Shown piece after piece: positions 6,151 through 10,284 of a stretch of 10,284 bases of DNA. The stretch lies in the NCBI GenBank assembly GCA_900540005.1, contig UQEM01000088.1:1-10284 (forward strand), in the 5' to 3' direction. Numbering within the stretch: position 1 is the stretch's first letter; each line of letters begins with the position of its first letter. The DNA comes from an uncultured Ruminococcus sp. (lineage in GTDB: Bacteria > Bacillota > Clostridia > Oscillospirales > Ruminococcaceae). The notes under the pieces are model-generated. The model was not told the DNA's origin. It saw nothing but the letters and a program-made list of their open reading frames with translations, and ran no database searches. The translations under genes were made by a program, and so were the position numbers.

Positions 6151-6170
6151 ACTATGGTTCGTACCATAGT
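6151..6170. promoter_or_regulatory. Palindromic operator upstream of agrD
   Basis: ACTATGGT (6151-6158) and ACCATAGT (6163-6170) are perfect 8-bp inverted arms around TCGT. The palindrome abuts the -35 box of the agrD promoter, where an activator touching RNA polymerase would sit. Its right arm, extended to TACCATAGTTT, recurs at 4094-4104. The most likely binder is the LytTR domain of the local regulator. LytTR proteins commonly use direct repeats, so the inverted layout is somewhat unusual and another regulator is possible. Confidence 0.65.
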
Positions 6171-6201
6171 TTGACTTATATCGACATTTTTATGCTATGT
6201 T
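6171..6201 (+). promoter_or_regulatory. Candidate activator-dependent promoter of agrD-agrB
   Basis: TTGACT (6171-6176) and TATGTT (6196-6201, preceded by TGC as an extended -10) are 19 bases apart. TATGCT at 6191-6196 is an alternative but only 14 bases away. A long spacer is a known feature of AgrA-activated agr promoters in Staphylococcus, and it fits the adjacent palindrome. Transcription would start near 6208, about 36 bases before the agrD start. Confidence 0.55.
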
Positions 6202-6243
6202 AATAATGTGAATATCACAATAGTTTTAAAAGGGAGTGTTATT

Positions 6244-6399
6244 ATGAAGTCTTTTATGCTCAAGTTTTTCAAGAAGTATGGCGGTATGTTTGCTGCATTG
6301 GCATTGACAATCACAGCTGTTAACGTTAACAGTGCTTGTTTTTGGATAGCTAATCAGCCAAAACTTCCTGCTGATGCAAAGAGCCTTCGCAAATTTTAA
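6244..6399 (+). CDS. agrD: AgrD-type cyclic autoinducer peptide precursor
   Basis: This 51-residue precursor starts at the ATG at 6244 with AGGGAG (6231-6236) 7 bases upstream; the longer frame from a GTG at 6208 has no such site. The N-terminus (KSFMLKFFKKYGG) is a cationic amphipathic helix for membrane association, followed by a hydrophobic stretch, the peptide core NSACFWIA with C32, and the recognition tail NQPKLPADAKSLRKF. Alignment by eye with the Clostridium perfringens AgrD (core CLWFT, tail HQPEEPKSLR) predicts a five-residue thiolactone ring from C32 to A36, C-F-W-I-A, with AgrB cutting after A36. Length of any exocyclic tail before C32 is not determinable. The stop codon overlaps the agrB start as TAATG, so the two are translationally coupled. 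This is the signal of the quorum-sensing circuit. Confidence 0.9.
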   Translation: MKSFMLKFFKKYGGMFAALALTITAVNVNSACFWIANQPKLPADAKSLRKF

Positions 6400-6980
6400 T
6401 GTTTGCTAAGCTTGCAGAGTATCTCACTCAACAGCTTGAAAATGAAAACGTTATTTCGTCCGATAAAAGGGAATTGTATAGATACGGTTTTCAAAATGGT
6501 ATGATATTGACGCTCAATTTTATCACGTCGATACTGATTGGTGTGATTTTCGGAAAAGCTTTGGAAAGCATTATTCTTTTGGCGGCGTATATTCCGTTGA
6601 GAAGTTATGCAGGCGGTCATCATTCAAGTTCATCAGAAAAATGTTACATAGTATCATCGCTGATTATGATAATTTGGATGTGTCTGTTAAAATTCCAAAT
6701 TCTTTCGACAAGCTGTTGTGTGATAATGCTCGTTATTGGAAGTTGTGTTTGCTTTGTTTTTTCTCCAGTTGCAGGAGAAAATAAGCCTTTGGACGAGTTA
6801 GAATGCAAGATGTACAGAAGAAAATCACTGCTCATTTTATTGGTTGAGATCATTATATGGATAATTTTCACTTGTGTCGCTAAGATAGAAAGTGAAGTTA
6901 TTCCTATTATTATATTTACAGAAGCATTAATGCTTCTGTTGGGAAAAATCAAAAATATAAGGTATAAGAAGGTTAATTAA
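6399..6980 (+). CDS. agrB: AgrB-type peptide-processing membrane protease
   Basis: The 193-residue integral membrane protein begins at an ATG that overlaps the agrD stop. It would cut the C-terminal tail from AgrD and form the thiolactone. The conserved signature RSYAGGHHSSSSEKC is present; H75 and C82 are seven residues apart, the same spacing as the catalytic H77 and C84 of Staphylococcus aureus AgrB. A cytoplasmic N-terminal region is followed by about five or six hydrophobic segments, and length is typical for the family. Only 35 AT-rich bases separate it from the next gene, with no terminator, so transcription from the agrD promoter may run into the secreted protein genes. Confidence 0.93.
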   Translation: MFAKLAEYLTQQLENENVISSDKRELYRYGFQNGMILTLNFITSILIGVIFGKALESIILLAAYIPLRSYAGGHHSSSSEKCYIVSSLIMIIWMCLLKFQILSTSCCVIMLVIGSCVCFVFSPVAGENKPLDELECKMYRRKSLLILLVEIIIWIIFTCVAKIESEVIPIIIFTEALMLLLGKIKNIRYKKVN

Positions 6981-7015
6981 AAAATATATATTTGAAGTAA
7001 AAGTGAGGAAAATGT

Positions 7016-9457
7016 ATGAAAGCAAACAAGAAATTGCGTATTGGAGTAATTGCCGTATCGATAGCCGCAGTAACTGCTGTTACAGTAGTTACTGCGGCTA
7101 TTTATGATGTTCGGAGGTTAAATGATAATCCGTGGGAGCATACCTTGCTTGCAGCGGATGATAACGGCCATATAAATGCCCAAGGCGGCAGTTTATCTAT
7201 TGACGGAGACGTTCGCTCTAATGGAAACGTTTCATTGAATGACTATAAAATTACCGTTTCAGGCTATGTCGCAGCGAATAAGACTATAATTAGCAATTCG
7301 GATGATGTTTACTTTGGCAGTAAATATGATAATTCGGAGAAAATTACTGTTCCAAATGTTTGGAACAATGTTTATACAATTGCACAGAGTATCGAAGCAG
7401 ATAAAAATGAATCGAAGAGTTTTACTGATAATTTTTTAACGTTAGATGGTGCAGTAATTTCAGGAGATTCTTTAAATATAAACGTATCTGCGGATAATGC
7501 GCCTATTTCTGAAACTACAAAAGATAAAACAGGTAAAGTTGGAGCTTTTGGCGCAGGATTCTTTACCAAGGTATACGAAAATAAGGCAAAATGGGAGGAA
7601 ATCTTCCCTATACTGTTCCAAAATTCAGAATTTGAAACAGACTCTGTTCTTGAACTTGGCAATAACAGTAATTTCATTCCCGTTCAAGAACAGGTAGTAA
7701 GTAATTCATGGCAGGACTATGAGCAACTGCCAGGTTCAGTTATAAGCGATAACTTTTCGGAAGAGAGATTAAAGGAATATATAAGTATGTTGAAACAGGA
7801 CAATCCTGTTTTTTCTGCGTGTTCGTCAGACTTTGTGAAGATTCAGGCTAATGGATCGATAAATCCTGAAGAAGCTGAAAAGGCAAGAAAACTGGTGATA
7901 GAGGGCGGTCATATTACGCTTAACGGGGATTATGAAAATCTTGAAGAAATTAAGCTTGATAACTGGGGCGGAGTGCAGCTTATGGGAAATTTTCCTAAAC
8001 TTAAATATATTTACCGAACTGGAAATTCTGATATGAATCTCGCAGGAGATTTTCCCGCCCTTGAATGTGTATACACAATGGGCGGTCAGATTCTGTTAGG
8101 TACAGGTGATGTTGGGTTTAATGCTGATAATTTGACTGTAATAGACGAATATGGACCGATAGTAGTATATACAGCTAAAGATGTTAATCTTACAAGCAGC
8201 AGACTGGTGACTACACAGATGATACTGATGAGAGGTGCGGGAGCAGACAAAATAGCTTCTAGGTTTAATGTTGAAAATACGTTGATGGCAGCTATAAATG
8301 GTGTTATGTTTGAAGATATGAATGACAATAATACCACAAGATATGGGGACCTTCCTGTATTTTATTCTACATATCCGATGTCGATAATAAACTGTAATTT
8401 TAAGTTGTTACAAGGAACATTTGTAATTAATAAAAATTCTATTATAATGGCTAATGCCAACATAGATGTTTTCCGTGGATTTATGTTTTCTCCTGAGGGT
8501 GTTGACGAGTATAGAAACAGCTCCGCTGTCGGATTTTATGTAAATACATATGCATATAATATATCTCCTAATATCAACAGCTTGAACAAACAGCCTAACG
8601 GAACAGAAGAAATCGGAAGAATAAGCGATTTTGAGTATTCCGATTTTCCAAAAGAGCTTGTTTCGTGTATAGGCGACGCAGAAAACTTTTTAAGCGGACT
8701 GGAAAATCAGGACAATGATTTCGTGCTCGGAGAAATGAACGGAAAACCGGGTGAACTCCTCATTGGCAGATATATTCTTGCTGATGAAGATATTGTAATA
8801 TCAGCGGATACTCTGAAGAACAGGAAAAATGCATTTTCGGTGATTGCATCTGAAAGCGGTAATATAACGTTAAATGTAAAAAATGAAATGGATGTTCAGA
8901 CAATAATTTATGCTCCTAATGGCAAGGTTACATTAAACGTTAGTACGGGAACTCTTCATGGAAGAATATTTGCAAAAAATATTGAGATCGTTTCCGACTC
9001 TTTTGAAATTACTGGCGGAACAGAGGATATTTCATATCTTGGTTTTGTTTACATTAAGGATTCAGATTCCGAGTCAACATCTGACGATACCAGTCTGAAG
9101 GACTCAAAAACTGATTCGTCCAAGACAGACAGCAGTTCTGTTGATTCTGAGGATTCTTCGGTAAATTCCGATTTGGATGATAATTCAACTTCACAAGGAG
9201 ATTCCTCCGGATACGATACGAGTTCGTCTGACTCAAGCTCAGGAAATTCATCAAGCTTAGAGTTGTCAGGTTCAAGTTCGGGCGATGACAGCAGTTTGTC
9301 AGGTTCAGACAAGTTTAATGAACCGCAATATGAGTATGATAGACTTAATCGTCTTATTAAAGTGACCTATGATGAAGAAAATTATGTGGAATATATGTAT
9401 GACGCTAACGGTAATATAACTCAAATTGTTACTGTAATTGACGGTGAAGAGAAGTAA
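7016..9457 (+). CDS. Secreted or membrane-anchored repeat protein with Ser/Asp linker and a C-terminal YD (RHS) repeat
   Basis: The 813-residue protein starts at the ATG at 7016 (GAGGAA at 7005-7010); an ATG at 7012 is in another frame. Residues 9-29 form a hydrophobic signal anchor after a basic start. The following 650 residues are rich in Asn, Gly and beta strand patterns (GGSLSIDGDVRSNGNVSL), with three 20-residue repeats at 302-361 built on LxGDFPxLExVY. The stretch IYAPNGKVTLNVSTGTLHGR near 640-665 recalls the end of PilX/DUF7305-like beta-helix domains, a weak resemblance. Residues about 683-766 are a Ser/Asp/Gly linker as in surface proteins. The last 44 residues are a single YD repeat (YEYDRLNRLIKVTY, YMYDANGNIT). 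No LPXTG sorting motif is visible. It likely sits outside the cell and follows agrB, suggesting peptide control. Function is unknown; a partner or chaperone-like role for a YD-repeat protein is speculation. Confidence 0.8.
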   Translation: MKANKKLRIGVIAVSIAAVTAVTVVTAAIYDVRRLNDNPWEHTLLAADDNGHINAQGGSLSIDGDVRSNGNVSLNDYKITVSGYVAANKTIISNSDDVYFGSKYDNSEKITVPNVWNNVYTIAQSIEADKNESKSFTDNFLTLDGAVISGDSLNINVSADNAPISETTKDKTGKVGAFGAGFFTKVYENKAKWEEIFPILFQNSEFETDSVLELGNNSNFIPVQEQVVSNSWQDYEQLPGSVISDNFSEERLKEYISMLKQDNPVFSACSSDFVKIQANGSINPEEAEKARKLVIEGGHITLNGDYENLEEIKLDNWGGVQLMGNFPKLKYIYRTGNSDMNLAGDFPALECVYTMGGQILLGTGDVGFNADNLTVIDEYGPIVVYTAKDVNLTSSRLVTTQMILMRGAGADKIASRFNVENTLMAAINGVMFEDMNDNNTTRYGDLPVFYSTYPMSIINCNFKLLQGTFVINKNSIIMANANIDVFRGFMFSPEGVDEYRNSSAVGFYVNTYAYNISPNINSLNKQPNGTEEIGRISDFEYSDFPKELVSCIGDAENFLSGLENQDNDFVLGEMNGKPGELLIGRYILADEDIVISADTLKNRKNAFSVIASESGNITLNVKNEMDVQTIIYAPNGKVTLNVSTGTLHGRIFAKNIEIVSDSFEITGGTEDISYLGFVYIKDSDSESTSDDTSLKDSKTDSSKTDSSSVDSEDSSVNSDLDDNSTSQGDSSGYDTSSSDSSSGNSSSLELSGSSSGDDSSLSGSDKFNEPQYEYDRLNRLIKVTYDEENYVEYMYDANGNITQIVTVIDGEEK
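7061..7101. repeat. Long near-perfect hairpin inside the signal-anchor codons
   Basis: ATAGCCGCAGTAACT (7061-7075) and AGTTACTGCGGCTAT (7087-7101) are perfect 15-bp inverted arms. With a G-T pair and three more pairs inside, the stem reaches 19 positions and closes on a three-base loop (7080-7082). It encodes residues 16-29, the hydrophobic core of the signal anchor. There is no T run, so it is not a standard terminator. Such an mRNA structure near the start of a long gene could slow translation during membrane targeting or limit expression. Confidence 0.8.
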
Positions 9458-9469
9458 ATTAGGAGTGAA

Positions 9470-10251
9470 ATGAATATGAAGAAATTTGTTAAACGGGCAA
9501 TAAGCCAGGTCATTGCATTGGCTCTTGCTTTTCAGATTGTGGGTCAGTGCGGATATTCTTTTGCTGTTCAAGCTGACTATTCGTCTAAATCTGAAATAGT
9601 AACAGAAAGTAATGCGGATAATGTTTCAGAAAATGATGTTGTTGCTCAGAACGATGAAAACACAGAAGAGATTGATGAGCCATCAGAAGATGAGATAGTT
9701 TATGAGGATATGACTATAAATTCTGATACGACTTTGACTGCACAAACAGAAGTTAAAGATTTGTATATTAATTATGGAACATTAAACCTTAATGAAAATA
9801 CACTTATAGTACATGGCAACGTTGTTATTCAAAATAGAGGTTGTTTGAATTTCAATAAGGGTGAATTAATATGTAACGATTTTACAATGACTGGTACGTA
9901 TTATTCTCGTTATATGTATATGCGCAATGCAAATGATCATTTAGTTGTTGAAGGAAATTTCAATTTTAACGGCGGCAGCTTTTCTGGAGATGATGCAACT
10001 GCCGGAATTATTGAGCTTAGAGGTAATGTTAATATAACAACAGGATTTAATCCTTCCCGAGAGCAAAAAGTAGTTCTTAACGGACTTGACAGTCAGGAAG
10101 TGTATATTAACGAAAAAAACTGTAGTTTTAATATTCTTGAAGTAAGCAATACAAGTGAAGGGGGAATACTATCAGATTATCCTATTTCTGCGAACAGTAT
10201 GATTGGTGATCTTAGTCAGATACATTATTCATTTGGTGGTGCGGTGGGTAC
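9470..10251 (+). CDS. Secreted beta-rich surface protein, 3' end missing (possible YD/RHS protein)
   Basis: An open frame of 260 codons runs to the end of genomic sequence without a stop. AGGAG (9461-9465) precedes two in-frame ATGs at 9470 and 9476; either may be used. A classical signal peptide is seen (KKFVKRAIS, hydrophobic core, probable cleavage after AVQA). Next comes an acidic Glu/Asp/Asn-rich stretch, then beta-solenoid-like text such as INYGTLNLNENTLIVHGNVV, VVEGNFNFNGGSFSGD and KVVLNGLDSQEVYI. I associate this kind of N-terminal region with very large clostridial wall proteins carrying RHS/YD repeats, but no YD repeat is in the visible part. It begins 12 bases after the preceding stop, so the two form an operon. 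The residues CLLYTSDAAD read from 10252 on are adapter-derived and do not belong to the protein. Confidence 0.8.
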
Positions 10252-10284
10252 CTGTCTCTTATACACATCTGACGCTGCCGACGA
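10252..10284 (-). other. Nextera sequencing adapter left at the contig end (artefact)
   Basis: The first 19 bases, CTGTCTCTTATACACATCT, are the Tn5 mosaic end, and the remaining 14, GACGCTGCCGACGA, complete the reverse complement of the Nextera Read 1 transposase adapter. The match is full length and ends at the last base of the window. It shows that the library was made by tagmentation and that the assembly was not trimmed. Genomic sequence ends at 10251. Confidence 0.98.

Noticed and set aside
6208..6243. GTG start giving a 63-residue AgrD precursor
   Set aside because: No ribosome binding site, and it coincides with the predicted transcription start; the ATG at 6244 fits AgrD length.
6386..6410. 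TTCGCAAATT followed by TTTGC at the agrD-agrB junction, resembling the recombinase-flanking repeat
   Set aside because: The spacer and outer bases differ and the words are explained by the agrD and agrB codons; treated as chance.
9049..9312. Two long minus-strand frames opposite the Ser/Asp linker
   Set aside because: Repetitive Ser/Asp codons on the + strand leave antisense frames open without selection; composition is simply the mirror of the linker.
1..10284. CRISPR arrays, tRNA or rRNA genes
   Set aside because: No regularly spaced repeats and no tRNA- or rRNA-like sequences were seen on either strand.

Overview
The window looks like a contig end from an anaerobic low-GC Firmicute, most probably a Ruminococcus-like member of the Clostridia. 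This rests on an AT-rich sequence, strong Shine-Dalgarno sites, a MobP3-type relaxase next to a DUF6103-type protein, and a clostridial-style Agr peptide ending in Cys-Phe-Trp...Gln-Pro...Ser-Leu-Arg. All convincing genes are on the + strand. The last 33 bases (10252-10284) are not biological: they match the reverse complement of the Nextera Read 1 transposase adapter, so genomic sequence ends at 10251.

Left part (1-2649) is the mobilisation end of an integrative or conjugative element. It holds the tail of an unidentified gene, a DUF6103-type small protein, a noncoding stretch with a candidate oriT (hairpin followed by an IncQ-like nick motif), a ribbon-helix-helix relaxosome accessory protein and a MobP3-type relaxase closed by a strong terminator.

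Middle part (2650-4073) is a tyrosine recombinase gene bracketed by a perfect 21-bp inverted repeat. Each copy is bordered on its outside by the same 7-bp word in direct orientation. It could be a self-contained mobile unit, an invertible cassette, or att-site material of the larger element.

Right part (4079-10251) is an Agr-type peptide quorum-sensing locus followed by secreted proteins. A good promoter drives a LytTR response regulator that is split by a -1 frameshift in a T run, then an AgrC-like GHKL kinase and a terminator. A second promoter, with an 8-bp-arm palindrome against its -35 box and a 19-bp spacer, drives agrD and agrB. The RR promoter region carries an 11-bp word from that palindrome, suggesting autoregulation. 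Downstream of agrB, with short gaps and no visible terminator, are an 813-residue secreted or membrane-anchored protein ending in a Ser/Asp linker plus one YD (RHS) repeat, and the start of a second secreted protein cut by the contig end. My inference is that the Agr peptide controls production of these surface or exported proteins. Whether the split regulator still works is the main open question.
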